From: Mya arenaria
Taxonomy: Eukaryota > Mollusca > Bivalvia > Myida > Myidae
DNA length: 64,000 bases
Assembly (NCBI RefSeq): GCF_026914265.1
Contig: NC_069135.1
Location: forward strand, 496,001-560,000
Direction of reading: 5' to 3'
In this document: positions 52,198-63,410 of the stretch, one piece after another
How the letters are laid out: each line of letters begins with the position of its first letter
Position numbering within the stretch: position 1 is the stretch's first letter
Made by a program: the position numbers and the translations under genes
The notes under the pieces: model-generated
The model's database searches: none
What the model saw: the letters and a program-made list of their open reading frames with translations, nothing else
What the model was told of the DNA's origin: nothing

Positions 52198-55100
52198 CCT
52201 ACCGTTAAGGAAGCAATGTTGATGAAGGTAAGGGTGGACTCACGATTGTTGTGGAAACCTTTTAAAATTGTGCCTTTGGTCATAGACATTTCCGTATTTC
52301 ATTCCCAGCTTTGTTTACCTTGTCAAAACAAATGTCTGTCATTTCTGTTGGAAACGAGTTGCTGAGTGAAAACCACAAAAGGTTGTATCCTTTTAGTTGT
52401 TTTAAATACAATTAACCAAATCGTTTAATGGAAGTCCGCTTTTTATTTGATTGTTAAAACAAAGGGTTTTGCGGTAGCAACAGGTTCAAAAACAAACAAT
52501 ATAAAGGCGTTAGTGGTTTTATCCTGATATTTAAAATGAATGACTCAAACATTAACGGAACACCTCAGACATGTAAATTTTGTACAATGCATTTATGTCA
52601 CGAAAAGGCTATTTGGAAATCACTTGATAACCAATTTCTTTAGGGTTTAATAGTTTTATTAGGCATGTTTCAAGAACATCAGTGAACGAAAAACATTTTT
52701 AAGGCGATCAGGAGTAGACTTAGAATACTGACTTAATTTGTCAAACCTTCAACGAATCCTGCCATGGACTCCATGCCTCTTTTAAGACCAATTAAAAATC
52801 TTAACGAACTAAATACAATGTTTGCTTTTAATTAAGTAATTTTGCTTTATTCGGAAATAATGATACAGCCACCAGCCTTCTATACGCTGGATTCAATTTG
52901 TATATTTTTCTTTCCTATAGCAGGAGCTCAAACTGGATATTATGTCGTATACACAGAAACACAGCTTGTTATCAACAGTTATAAACTTTTCTAATTTGGA
53001 AAATGGGCATTATAACCAAACACCTAACCTCTGAAAATAACTTCCTACAAATCAACGGTATGTTTTATGTCTTTGGCGTTTACACTGTGCAATTAAACAA
53101 GGTTTATGTTTAAACTTTTGGCTATAAAGCTTGTTTCTGAAGCTTTTCATATACATATTTGTATTGAAATCATTTGATGCAAGTAGCAATATACCTGATA
53201 CTTACTTGTATCAAATCGGACGTTTGACAGTTAATTGAACGTTATAAAACGCTTCACCCAACCAACGAGAAGTAAACACCTTACTTGCTTCTTAAAAATA
53301 TGTTCTTACAATTCATAAAGAGGTCATTCAAACAGAAAGGTAGTTCACTTATCAATCATATACTTGTCCATATTCTATTGAAATTATGTATACACAAAGC
53401 AATCACCCACGACTGTAGCTTACTTGTGGGCCATTTTAACAAGTATAGTTGTAAAAGGCATGAGCGCCAGTGTTAAGTACAATATTGCTAATGTGCAAGT
53501 CCGCGGAGAAATTCCGGACAAAAAAGTCTATTGAATAATCAAGCACTATTATTTATTTCTAATAAGGTCTCGAGTACCACTGAAAATAAATCTTTCTTTT
53601 TTCTTTCGCTGGAAATAACAGTTTAATCGGCTTGGAGGTTCGGCTTATTGTAAGGATTCGATGAATTGCACTGTTACTCCATGTGCTTTCGCTAACCGAG
53701 CAAGTTACCAGATTGTTATATCCTGATTTTGAAGTTTCGAAATAAAGTCTGTGTTTATACAAAGGTTCAATAAGAATTATATTTCCATTTCATCAATCTC
53801 GACCCTGTCTGATGTATGTTTCTAGTGAAATTACATAGCGCCTCTGCACATTATGAACAATAACATTATTGTTTTTGTTCGACATGTTGCATTTAATAAA
53901 GTAATAAATGTTTAAACGTTCCTTAATCTTGAAGATTGAAAGAAAAGTTTGCTTTATTTGAACGGTTTTATTCCTTTTCTTTATTGATGAAAAATCTTAG
54001 AAAAAAAATAATTCCTGAAAAAATGAAATGCAAGGCGATTGCAATTTCAATGACATTTGAAAGAAAACAGTTAACGAGATGTCAAAAATGGTAAAACCTA
54101 CGGTTTGGTACAGCGTTTGCATTTGTCATGATGATATTCCTATTTGTCCTAAATAAGAGTTTTACAAGACTGTTATGACCAAAATAGGTCAGAAAATGCT
54201 GACATTAGATGATAAGAGTTTTATACTAATCCACAGTTTTCAATGCATAACAAGAGCGATATCTATTGTATAAACTGATTTTGAGTAATAGGACTTTGCT
54301 AAACTCTGAATGGATTCAGGAAATGGCTAGACAAATCTGACTTTCATATATGCACTGTAATCACATTGCTTTATGGGCCTATTATGCATTCTTGTACCGT
54401 ACGATGCTTACAACGAAGAGGACATTCAGTTGTTTGTTCAAGTACTTCCGGACTATTATTGAACTTTTTAATTGTTAGAGTCTATCCGTCAGAGTCGTTG
54501 TGTAATATATAAACTCATTATTACTTAATACATGATAATATAAGATGAACTGGTAAATATTCCGATACACATTAATAATAAGGTGTTCATGTTCTTTTAA
54601 TGTTCCATATGGGACTCGGGTAAATGATCATTCAACGGTTTGAGTCGGACACTTAATACAATAATTTCAGTTTCAATTGTTTTTCTGTATAAAATTTCCT
54701 CTAAAGGTATTGATTTTGAATGTTTGTCAAAAAATGAGCAGAAACACATAGCATTACACATGTTTTTTATCTCTTAAACATTTTATAGAGGCATACTAAA
54801 AAAAGAAATTAATTATTATTGAATTTTTGAATGTTTGTACGAAACCTTATTCTAGGCTAGCCGCTTATACGTGTTTCTTCTGGTATAACTGTTGGCCAGG
54901 GAGTACAACTTGCACCTTGTACCCCCCATGACTACTTAATACCACAGCTGATTTCTGTCTTCCTCGGCATCTTAGTTTGTAGACACACGCTTGTTTTGAA
55001 CAGTTGTCACTGTTTGTAAAATTAAAAGGTGGTTCACTTCTGTGTTATCATTACTTCACAGGAGTGTTTTGCTAATGCTTTCTTTTCATGAATCTTTGGA

Positions 55101-55254
55101 AAAAAAATAATGTGTGGCGTCATTTTGTTAAATTATACAGAAAGTAAATATAAGTTTGATGTTTATTGTTGAAATGTATGTTATATGGCAAAGAAAGGGT
55201 TAGAGGATTGCATGCATAATGTAATTTCCGTACATATGTCGAATACTTTTTCAA
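52198..55254. other. Truncated A-type spacer upstream of G7
   Basis: Follows 35,314-38,369 with very few differences, then ends. It stops before the A-only segment and the exon 3 relic would occur. No gene recognised. Confidence 0.72.
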
Positions 55255-55847
55255 TTTGGTTTGTATTTGTAGATCTCAGTTGAAATTGATTGCCAGTGAA
55301 GTGTATTATTCCAAACGTATTAAGATTCCCAACAGTTAATCCATAAAGTTTAACTGCTAAATTGAAATTACTACGCGATCTACTTTCAGTGTAGATACAG
55401 TGTACCGATTTATGACATTGTAAACCGTCTATTTACATCCGAGGTTGTTTGCGATAAAAATGGCCGAGGAGCTCCAAATGGTATTTTATATGAATGACTA
55501 ACACGCCTGTGGTCAGATATTTATGGCTGTAGTGGCGACCGCTTGACCTTAATTTCATTTCCAAATATTGTTTGGTTCGTAATAAGGCACGAATATAACT
55601 GCATTCTGCAAACAATAAGTGATATTAACTTATCAATTGGTTTTGCAAGTAGTAGACTGAATTGTTGCTTGAAAGCAATGCATCTATATGGAAGAAGATG
55701 TTGCAGCATATAAATATGTATAAATGTTGAGGCACATTTCATCATGCACCATGACAAGCTAATTTCTTTACACATGGATATTTAAAAATCGACGAAGGCT
55801 GATGGCGATAATTTATCTAATCTGCAACAGAAGCCTAAATTATATAA
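55255..55847. other. Single-copy sequence between the array end and the inverted-repeat element
   Basis: AT-rich sequence with no homology to the array units that I could see. Only short reading frames without supporting features. Confidence 0.5.
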
Positions 55848-56105
55848 CCTGTAGTTTTTGAGAACATTCAAAAACAAATTTGAAATCGGCGATGCAGACG
55901 ACCACACTTTTTGTTTATCTTGCAAAAAAACAATGATAAATCGGCTAGTTTCAACTGGTTCTTTGCAAAAAGATATATAAACAGTAAATATATACCATTA
56001 ACAATATATTTTTAAGGCGAAATGTTGTTTTTGAAAGAAATCGTACAATATTAAATTATGCGAACGACCACACTCGAGAATTTTAGGCGAACGACCACAC
56101 TTTTT
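55848..56105 (+). repeat. Left inverted repeat of the 2.3-kb element
   Basis: About 258 bp, inverse of 57,866-58,154 with scattered differences and small gaps. It contains three cgaccacac motifs. Confidence 0.7.
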
Positions 56106-56180
56106 TTATCTAATTTTGATTAAGAGTGCGAATAAAGCTTCAAATACTTTATTTGTTAATATGTATGGTATATCTTTTAG

Positions 56181-56426
56181 ATGGAGAGTCGACAACCACA
56201 GGTCTGCAGATACTGTGGCAAGGTCCTTTCGAACATTTCAACATTGCGGCAGCATGAAACAACACATATATTATTTGAAAACTTATTGTATTTTCTAACA
56301 ATATTTTTGTATTTGAAAAGTAATCGCCGTATGTACATAACCAGGGAGGCATTTTTCAGAACTGTTTTAGTAAATTCTTGCTTTTGTTTGAGGCGATGGT
56401 TTTTAGCTCGATTATTCGAAGACTAA
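56181..56426 (+). CDS. Reading frame with one C2H2 zinc finger inside the inverted-repeat element
   Basis: ATG-led frame of 81 codons. Residues 9-29 make a textbook C2H2 finger: C-x2-C-x12-H-x3-H with CRYCGK at its start and HETTH at its end. A 3' splice site (atatcttttag) directly precedes the ATG, so this may be an exon and the ATG internal. After residue 29 the protein becomes hydrophobic and unlike a finger, and a GT (aaaagtaatc near 56,318) could be a donor. A single finger in a transposon could belong to a DNA-binding transposase or a captured host exon. Product not identified. Confidence 0.4.
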   Translation: MESRQPQVCRYCGKVLSNISTLRQHETTHILFENLLYFLTIFLYLKSNRRMYITREAFFRTVLVNSCFCLRRWFLARLFED

Positions 56427-57307
56427 CGAGAGCTATCCTACTCACCCTAGCGTCAAACCTTGATTAAGGTTTTGCATGTAAGCACTTTTAATTCATTATC
56501 TTAGCAAATACATGTATTGCATTGAAACTTCAGACAGGCGTTTTCAACTATCCAACATACTTAATTTATCAAGTAGACTAGCTCCATTTTGCATAAAATT
56601 TAAATTATGGCCCTTTATTATTCGAATAAAAGATTCTGGTTAAGGTTTTGCATAAATACCAAAACTTTGCAATCTAAACTTAAATGTGACGGAACAGTTG
56701 AGCGCGCTGTCTCTGTGACAGCTTTTATTATAAAAGATCATTGTACTGTGATTAATTTCATTTTTTGTGATTTTTGTTTTTCCGAACTTTATTAGTAAAT
56801 TCTTGTATTATTTTGTGTCGATAGGTTTGCATAAAAGATTATTGTAGGTGATTAATTTCACTTTTTGTGATTTGATCTGTGATTACATTTGTATGTTTAA
56901 GTTTTGCATGTAAACAGCCTGATCAGTATTAAATGCTATATCAATCTTATAAATGCGTTTGTTTCACAAACAAATAAGGACATTTTTTGTTTCATATTGA
57001 TGTGATTTATACTCAGTGTTTACTGTGATTCGTTTGTATTTTTAAAATAAAAACAATAAACGTTATCAAAGATCACGTCTTATTTTATGAATCTTCACTA
57101 CTATTTTCATATAATAACACTGACTATTGCCATATAAGTGACGTGTCAATGAAGAATAATGGCACAACACATATTTAATTAGAAACAACTCTGTAATTGA
57201 GTAATGACTACACATGTCAATCGCCGGCTATAAATGAACTACCCAGTAGCATTAGAAGTTCCATATGATCATATCGATAGTCAACATTGAATGTTTAGGA
57301 GTCCCAT

Positions 57308-57451
57308 TTATGATGTAACTAACGTGTTTGAATCATTTCTCCTCGCCTTTTCCCTTCTGACACTCAATGCCCCTTTTTTAATGAGTTTCGATTCAAACAT
57401 ACTGTACCACTCTTCTTCCTTTTCGTCGAACGTATATCGAACATACGGTTC
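57308..57451 (-). other. Possible minus-strand terminal exon inside the inverted-repeat element
   Basis: A good acceptor (ccacacaatttcag) is followed by 47 codons rich in charged residues (FDEKEEEWYSMFESKLIKK, then SVRREKARRN) ending in TAA. A second candidate exon lies upstream at 57,684-57,804, with acceptor ttttttctattcgcag and donor GTAAGA; it contains ECAAC and HLYTHRTH. The two do not join in the frame written here, so either the pairing or one exon is wrong. Confidence 0.25.
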
Positions 57452-57865
57452 CTGAAATTGTGTGGATGAGATAAAAGAAATGTATGTTTTCTTCATTTTA
57501 TAATACAAAAATTGGTGTTTGAACAAGTTGAATGATTGACATACTAAAAGATATAGGTGTCATGGGATTTGGGTGGGTTTTAGCCCTATCAAATGAACGT
57601 TAGATCTTGGCATCCGAAAATTGCCCTAGTACTTCTTTTCATTCTAGAAACACATCCTAAAGTGACTTCTATCAGCATCTTACTTGACAATAATCTCCTT
57701 TACAATGGTCGAATGCCAGGAAACGCATGCCGCACATTCTGGTGTTGACATGTCGGATTTGTCAAGAAGATTACGTGTGTGCGTCCTGTGCGTATACAAA
57801 TGTCCTGCGAATAGAAAAAACATTGACATCACGGAGACTTTATTCGCACCCCTTCCTATTTAATT

Positions 57866-58154
57866 TAAAAAGAGTGGTCGTTCGCCTAAAATTATCAAGT
57901 GTGGTCGTTCGCATAATTTGATATTTTAATCAAGTGTGGTCGTTCGCATAATTTGATATTTTAATATTGTCTTCAAAAACATCAATACCCCTTGCAAAGG
58001 TACTCTAAATGGTATATATTTGGTTTAATAAGTGTTTTTCGTAAATACCAGGTGAAACTAACCGTTTTATCATTGTATTTGCAAGATATACAAAATGTGT
58101 GGTCGTCTGCATCCTCGATTCCAAATTTGTTATTGAATGTTCTCAGAAACTACG
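57866..58154 (-). repeat. Right inverted repeat of the 2.3-kb element
   Basis: About 289 bp, inverse of the left repeat. Longer because of a tandem copy of the 35-bp unit with gtggtcgttcgc at 57,901-57,965. Confidence 0.7.
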
Positions 58155-59200
58155 ACACCAAGAATATCAGACAGTATACCACATGAAAGCGGATATTATG
58201 TGGCGTACCATGGGCTAGTTCTTGTTTTATTTCGATTCAAGATAATAAAGAAAACATCAAAAACATACGTTTTGTTGTCTCAATTTCTCCGTGGTCGTTC
58301 GCATTTGTGGTCACGTGATTGTTTTTGCTCCCTCACAGTGTAATTATTAAGTAGCATTTTAATACGTCAAAACAGTGTGTTAAAATTGTAATACTAAATG
58401 GCTATTTCAGTACAGTTTAGATATATCTTTGATAATGTGATCAATAATATATTTTTGTTTTAGAAACCAAATATATTCTTTGTGACCCTGATACCAAATA
58501 TTTTAATAAAATGTAAAAAAAAAATGAAATAAAGATTTTTTTGTTTCAGTGTGATATCGTTTTTATAAAAACAATCTAAAATTGGGTAGGGTAAATCAAA
58601 TTTAAATGAAATTGTTATTTAACGGTAAATCTCTTTTAAACTTTGTTTTTGAAACCAGACAATGATACACATTAAGAAATTATTAAGCTGATCATAGTTT
58701 GAAATGATGACCATTTTGGGTGTGCTTCCTTAAGTGAAGTACTTCATGATTGCCTTTCTGCAATTTCATTGACTTTAAATGTAGGTTGTTTTCTTGTATA
58801 ATTTAGAAGCTGAATTGTTATGACACAGAAAAAATTATTGTTTTCTCTGACCCCATTACAATTTACTAACAAAAACAAAAACAAAGGTATGAAGAAAACA
58901 ACTTCGGTCTTTACGAGTGGGCATTTCAAGCACTCGCAATAACTATTAGTACAATGTTGTTTTTTTCTAAATTCAAGCCCTGATAGCAATAAACACAGCC
59001 ACTTAAATTCTATGTAATGCCAATATATGGTTATAGGCAATAAAGAACATTTCGATTTTTAATTCAAATAACTGTGTGGCATAAATCATCTTCAAGCATT
59101 GTGCGTTTTGTGTATTAAGTCATTGGAAACAAATTATCTGGTATTATTCAGCTACCAATCCATACACGAGTAACCTTTTTGCCTTTTGTTGGCAGTTTCC
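58155..59200. other. Single-copy sequence, no gene seen
   Basis: AT-rich with runs of A and T around 58,500-58,560. Holds one isolated gtggtcgttcgca motif near 58,292, matching the inverted repeats to the left. A minus-strand frame at 58,744-59,040 begins at TTG and shows no coding features. Confidence 0.45.
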
Positions 59201-59220
59201 ATGTAAGCGTATGGGTATGA

Positions 59221-59427
59221 CACAGATTCAGCGGCCCAGCAATGCATTACATGATAGGATTGAACGGTGAAGCCTACAAAATGATCCTGACAAAAGAATC
59301 TGTAAACATTGCGGATACTTGGACAGGAATTTTCTCGGACACGAGGACTGATGATCTTCGAAACTTAACCGGATCTATATATTTTATCAGATTTGTCCAA
59401 GATCTGATGGTCTTTTGCAATGACTGA
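59221..59427 (+). CDS. Possible hypothetical exon or small reading frame
   Basis: Open from 59,221; the first ATG is at 59,242. The peptide (MHYMIGLNGEAYKM... ending VQDLMVFCND) has balanced, protein-like composition and codon mix, unlike the AT-driven frames around it. A possible acceptor (gtatgacacag) lies at about 59,224. No domain recognised and no partner exon found; it may be the end of an old gene or of a mobile element. Confidence 0.25.
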   Translation, partial: HRFSGPAMHYMIGLNGEAYKMILTKESVNIADTWTGIFSDTRTDDLRNLTGSIYFIRFVQDLMVFCND

Positions 59428-59929
59428 ACCCTGTCAATACAGACAGTATTTCGTCATATACTCTCAACTTGTAAACAAATGCCTTTGCGACATTTCTTCC
59501 TCAGTCTGTGAAACCTCACGATACCAAAACACCTAGGCGATCATGTGTTTTACAAGAAGTCTTGCTTGTTAAACGAAATTATCAATTAAAGCAAGGTAAA
59601 TTTTATATTCTGGATATGAACAAGTGTGTAGCATTTATATATTGTTTTTCATTCAACAAAATAAAAGAAGAAAATGACAATTGCCACCTACGGGCGTTTA
59701 CATCATGTTACAAGGGTGACAGCAAATTAGCAAAAACAGCCAATACGTATAGCCAATAATGAACCTAGTACCACGAAACAAGAAATGCTAAAGATAATAA
59801 TAATATAGCAGCCTGTAGGTCAATTTCTACCAGATACTGGCCACATTCAATAGGCTGATCATTATTGCTAGATAATGAAAAGAAATAAAATACTTGGTTA
59901 AACATTGAAAGCTGACAATCGGACCCCAA

Positions 59930-60420
59930 CATGGAAGTCATTGAGCGTTGTTAGATGAAAGCCGCATACATGCCAAGATTTAGTTGTTGGTGGTTAAATC
60001 GTCTCCTTCTGGCCGTACCAGCCAGCTAAAGTAGTTCAATGTGCTTGTTTTACCCATATAGAAGGCCCTAGTCAACCTGGCTCAAAGATGGACGTTACAG
60101 GGCGGTACAAGGTGATAGCCCTGGATGTCCCCTCCATACCAGTCATGAACCGGTTTATTTCGGGTCGCATCGCCTCCTTCTAGCCGTACCAGCCAACACA
60201 AAAGAAGTAAATGTCCTTATTATATCCATAAAAGGGGTCCTAAATGGCGGGGATCAATTTTGGTCAAGCGTACCCCAATATTAAAGTTATTTGGCGGTGC
60301 ATGGTGCAAAATATGTCACCTACATGACAGTATGCGGTCTTTGGGGATTATATCGCCTCCCTCTGACCGTAGTAGCTACTCAAGATCTTATACACTTTGG
60401 GGGTCAATGGGCCTGGATGA
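59930..60420. repeat. Degenerate tandem repeat, about 170-185 bp period, three copies
   Basis: A shared core, atcgcctccttctagccgta with changes, appears at about 59,997, 60,168 and 60,351, so spacings are 171 and 183 bp. Other parts of the unit also recur, such as accccaa-atggaagtcattgagcg against accccaatattaaagttatttggcg. Two further related blocks (cgtccagcc/ttcagcgttc) at about 60,508 and 60,648 may be decayed extensions. Confidence 0.6.
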
Positions 60421-61257
60421 CCTCGGTATCAAACCAAACATTGATCATGGATGCGTTATTCAAATAGTTATACTTCCGATATTTCATATATTGCATTAAA
60501 CAGAATCACGTCCAAGCCTTCTTCAGCGTTCGTCAATATATTAGTTAAGATGCTGGATGTCAAACCAATCTTTGACCAAGTATATATAATTTCCTTCAAT
60601 CGATATTCTTTCAATATTATATTTATTGTAAAACGACATAATTTCGTCCAGTCCTCGTTCAGCGTTCACCAATGCATATGTTATTGTTTAAGTCCGTTTG
60701 TTTATACATTCTGGTACTTTACAAAAAACATTTTCTCTGCTTATATTTATAATGTCATTCTAACAATTATGATACTAGTAAATCTCCATATTGACTGTTT
60801 AATATTGTGTTTGTTTTTGTCTCGTCGTATCTTTTTCAGTCCGTATACTTTTTGGCTGCTAACTTGCTATAATGGCAGTTAATTGTTTCTTTACACATTG
60901 ATCCACTTCAATAATGTTTACTAAGTGCCTTTTTGTTCGTATTACAGATTTATAGGTAAAATTCATCAAAACGCACAAACCAAGACGTAAACGCAAAATG
61001 TTGTAATTTCATTTCATGACATTTCGATTTCGACTACAGGCATTTGCGAATGTTAACCTCATCAAATGAAATTATATGGATACCATATGTTCATTAAATG
61101 AACATTTCCTGAAAAAAGCCATCAATTCATATGCTTAAAACCACTGATTATTTTTCGACTTTCGAAACCAAACACTCAATTCGGACATTTTTGGTCATAC
61201 CTAAAGACTGGGGATTCCCCGAGTCTAACCAGACCAAGATTCTATATTAAGTATTAA
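60421..61257. other. Single-copy AT-rich sequence, no gene seen
   Basis: Includes the two blocks related to the tandem repeat on its left. A 143-codon frame from 60,451 crosses those blocks, is dominated by I, F, Y and S, and looks like chance. Confidence 0.45.
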
Positions 61258-61524
61258 TCATTCAGTAACAGAGTTTTGGACATTTTGAACTTATTACCAG
61301 ACCTTCTCGTAAATGCAAATGATTTAATCACCTTTGAAACAAGGCTTGACAAATATTGGAAGTCCCAAAACATAGTGTATGATTTTGAGCCAACAATTGC
61401 AAGCGGAAAGGACCAAAGAAATGAAGAGCTGGTGGAAGAGGCTGGTGATAGCTTTCTTCTAGAAAAAGGATTTGCGCTTATTTCTACCATTGAACACGGA
61501 TGCCCCATTTCTCGCCTCACATAA
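61258..61524 (+). mobile_element. 3' end of a LINE reverse-transcriptase ORF (CR1/Jockey-like), 5'-truncated
   Basis: The frame begins just after a stop at 61,255-61,257 and reads SFSNRVLDILNLLPD, then VNANDLITFETRLDKYW. This matches the well-known C-terminal block of CR1/Jockey-type LINE proteins (FxxRvvxxWNxLPdxvVnAxsvxxFkxrLDkyW). Leucine stands where the family has Trp. About 89 codons are open, ending at TAA 61,522-61,524. Everything upstream, including the catalytic reverse transcriptase domain, is absent, as is usual after incomplete reverse transcription. The stretch after YDFEP is not recognised. Clade assignment is tentative. Confidence 0.65.
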
Positions 61525-62054
61525 ACACAGACTATTATTCCACTTATAGTGGATTACTGTGCATTAACATTGCTAGTTGCACAACAACCCGGAGGGGCAT
61601 AAAAAGGCAGTACAAAACTTCCCTCCTCGAAAGAAACCTACATACCATATTTTAACAGAATCGTTTAATACGAAGTAAAAACCTTTTTATTCTATTTTAG
61701 TAGCGGTCACTTTGACCTTCAACCCATGTGCGCTACTACATATGCAGTCTAACACCAAATGCAGATAAACGTCTTTGTATAAGTTTATGACTCTTTCTCA
61801 AATACTTTTGTGTTACATGTTCTATATGCTGAATATTAATTTAGACAACTTAAACAAACGTGGGAACCTGTCTACCTATACAAATATCACAACTTTTAAT
61901 TTTTGTAGTGCATGTAGAAGTGTGAATAATGTTTTATGAGATACCACAAAGTACAAAAAAGGTTACATCATCGAGACGTACACAAATAGAATTGCTTGTC
62001 CATGTATTTATACTAAGCCAAGCATGTATACATACATGAATAAGTATTACGGAA
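61525..62054. other. Single-copy sequence after the LINE fragment, no gene seen
   Basis: No reading frame or repeat of note recognised. Confidence 0.4.
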
Positions 62055-62086
62055 ATGATGATGATGATGATGTTGATGATGATGAT
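62055..62086. repeat. GAT microsatellite
   Basis: About ten ATG/GAT triplets with one interruption (gatgttgatg). Confidence 0.85.
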
Positions 62087-62164
62087 TGTTTCCATATCCT
62101 TCACCAAGTTTACCTCTCTGGTCGGCAATAACGCTTTTATTGCACCCTTGTCATAATTATCACT

Positions 62165-62430
62165 CCACAGGCGCTCGTTGTTACCCCTCCCGACGCCGAA
62201 GCTACTGATTCAGTCGTCATTGTTGCCCCACCCATCTTTGTTATTAATTGCTTTCCCTCTCAATGCCATTGCTTCCACTCCAGTCGCCTTTGTTATCGCC
62301 CCCGTCTTCAATGTTGTTCCACTCTCGCCGTCACCACTCATATGTGTTTACCTTTGTTGTATTTCCGTCGTTGGTATTACCCATCATGTCGTCGTCCGGT
62401 CTTTGTCATCGCCACCCCATTCACTATGCA
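62165..62430. repeat. Degenerate pyrimidine-rich repeat tract
   Basis: Recurring short blocks such as gttgttac, cgtcattgttgcc, tttgttatcgccccc and cgtcgtccgg on the plus strand, with strong C+T bias. The open frame across it (62,178-62,531) starts at a non-ATG codon and follows from the lack of A-rich stops, so it is not called as a gene. Confidence 0.45.
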
Positions 62431-62443
62431 AATGTCTTGTTTC

Positions 62444-63402
62444 TAGGGATGGAAGCGAATATCCGAGTATCCTGATATCACGCAAGTATTCGGATATCAA
62501 AATGGGTATTCGAATATTAGTTAAGAATTGAAATTTCAATGAAATAGCTTAGCAGAGACATAGCAATTGTTATAAAACTTTTCAGATGAAATATTTCAGG
62601 TCATCAACAGTGTCTGTCGCGAAGCGGGTATGTGTCACAAATCGTCTGCTAATTGGGTGTTTGCACAAGGCGTGATATTGTGTCCTTGTGCAGCACCCTG
62701 TGAAGATCTATGACCTTTGTTACAATGACAAGTGTTGTTTTATGATCTCAGATGTGCTTAATTGGCACTAGTTGATATTAAACGGATTGATCATTAATCC
62801 GTAGGAATTGATCGTCCAATCACAAGATAAGGGTCGTGCAATAAAAGCTATTAATGACCAATCGTATTTTTGATGAATATGCATGAATAAATTATTGCTA
62901 TCTGAACAATAAATACAAAAACAAATTTGTTTATCTTTTTACTTTTCAATCAAATTTCCATAATTGTGTTTTTAAATACGTGAATAAATACTAAATAGGA
63001 ATTAAATCATTTATATATTTGATAAATAAAAACAGTACACGCATGTAAATAAAGAAAAATCAGATCGTCTTTTTGTCTTCTTATCTTTTCTGCAATTATA
63101 TCCTTCATTACAAAACACCGCAGAAATTGTAGGTATTGCATTAAATCAAACAATGTAATGAAATAAAATTACAATCGACTATCAAATAATCAAAGCGTCA
63201 TTTAACATGAAACCTGCTGATAAATAACAAACTCGAAAGCACCAAGCAACCACCTCGGCCGAAGTGACTATCAAATTCGCGAGGTGGGTGACATATCATA
63301 GGAAATTTACTTATTATGAAAACAATTTGGAGTATCCGGATAGTATTCGAATACTTGATACGAATATCCGGATACCGATTTGGTATCCGGTTTCCATCCC
63401 AA
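62444..63402. mobile_element. Non-autonomous hAT-like element with 8-bp target duplication
   Basis: 959 bp. Left end tagggatggaag and right end ttccatcccaa are inverted copies of one another apart from one base. Subterminal parts rich in gaatatccg and gtattcgaata are also inverted between the ends. Flanks are cttgtttc (62,436-62,443) and gttgtttc (63,403-63,410), 7 of 8 identical, the duplication length expected for hAT. No transposase frame inside. Confidence 0.7.
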
Positions 63403-63410
63403 GTTGTTTC

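Larger units (their letters stand above)
50515..55254. repeat. Dimer copy 4, truncated (4,740 bp of an A half)
   Basis: Nearly identical to 33,631-38,369 (offset about 16,884), then homology stops abruptly. The last shared bases are tactttttcaa; copy 3 continues with aatgttag, whereas here unrelated single-copy sequence begins with tttggtttg. This is the right-hand end of the array. Confidence 0.9.
55848..58154. mobile_element. DNA-transposon-like element with long terminal inverted repeats
   Basis: Long inverted repeats bound the element: left about 55,848-56,105, right about 57,866-58,154. Shared blocks in inverted order include gagaacattcaa, gatgcagacgaccacac, tatataccatt, and gcgaacgaccacactc followed by ttttaggcgaacgaccac. 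The right repeat has an extra internal copy of a unit of about 35 bp holding gtggtcgttcgcataatttg. The inside, about 1.8 kb, has a C2H2 zinc-finger frame on the plus strand and possible exons on the minus strand (below), but no transposase I can name. No target duplication was found at these edges, so the true ends may lie further out; another gtggtcgttcgca sits at about 58,292. Confidence 0.6.

Noticed and set aside
58744-59040. 98-codon minus-strand frame
   Set aside because: Starts at TTG, no recognisable domain, no splice signals, no matching neighbour.
60451-60882. 143-codon ATG frame
   Set aside because: Composition is almost entirely I, F, Y, S and L from AT-rich DNA. It crosses decayed repeat blocks, and there is no domain or splice context.
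62178-62531. 117-codon frame
   Set aside because: Arises from a pyrimidine-rich degenerate repeat and runs into the hAT-like element; non-ATG start.
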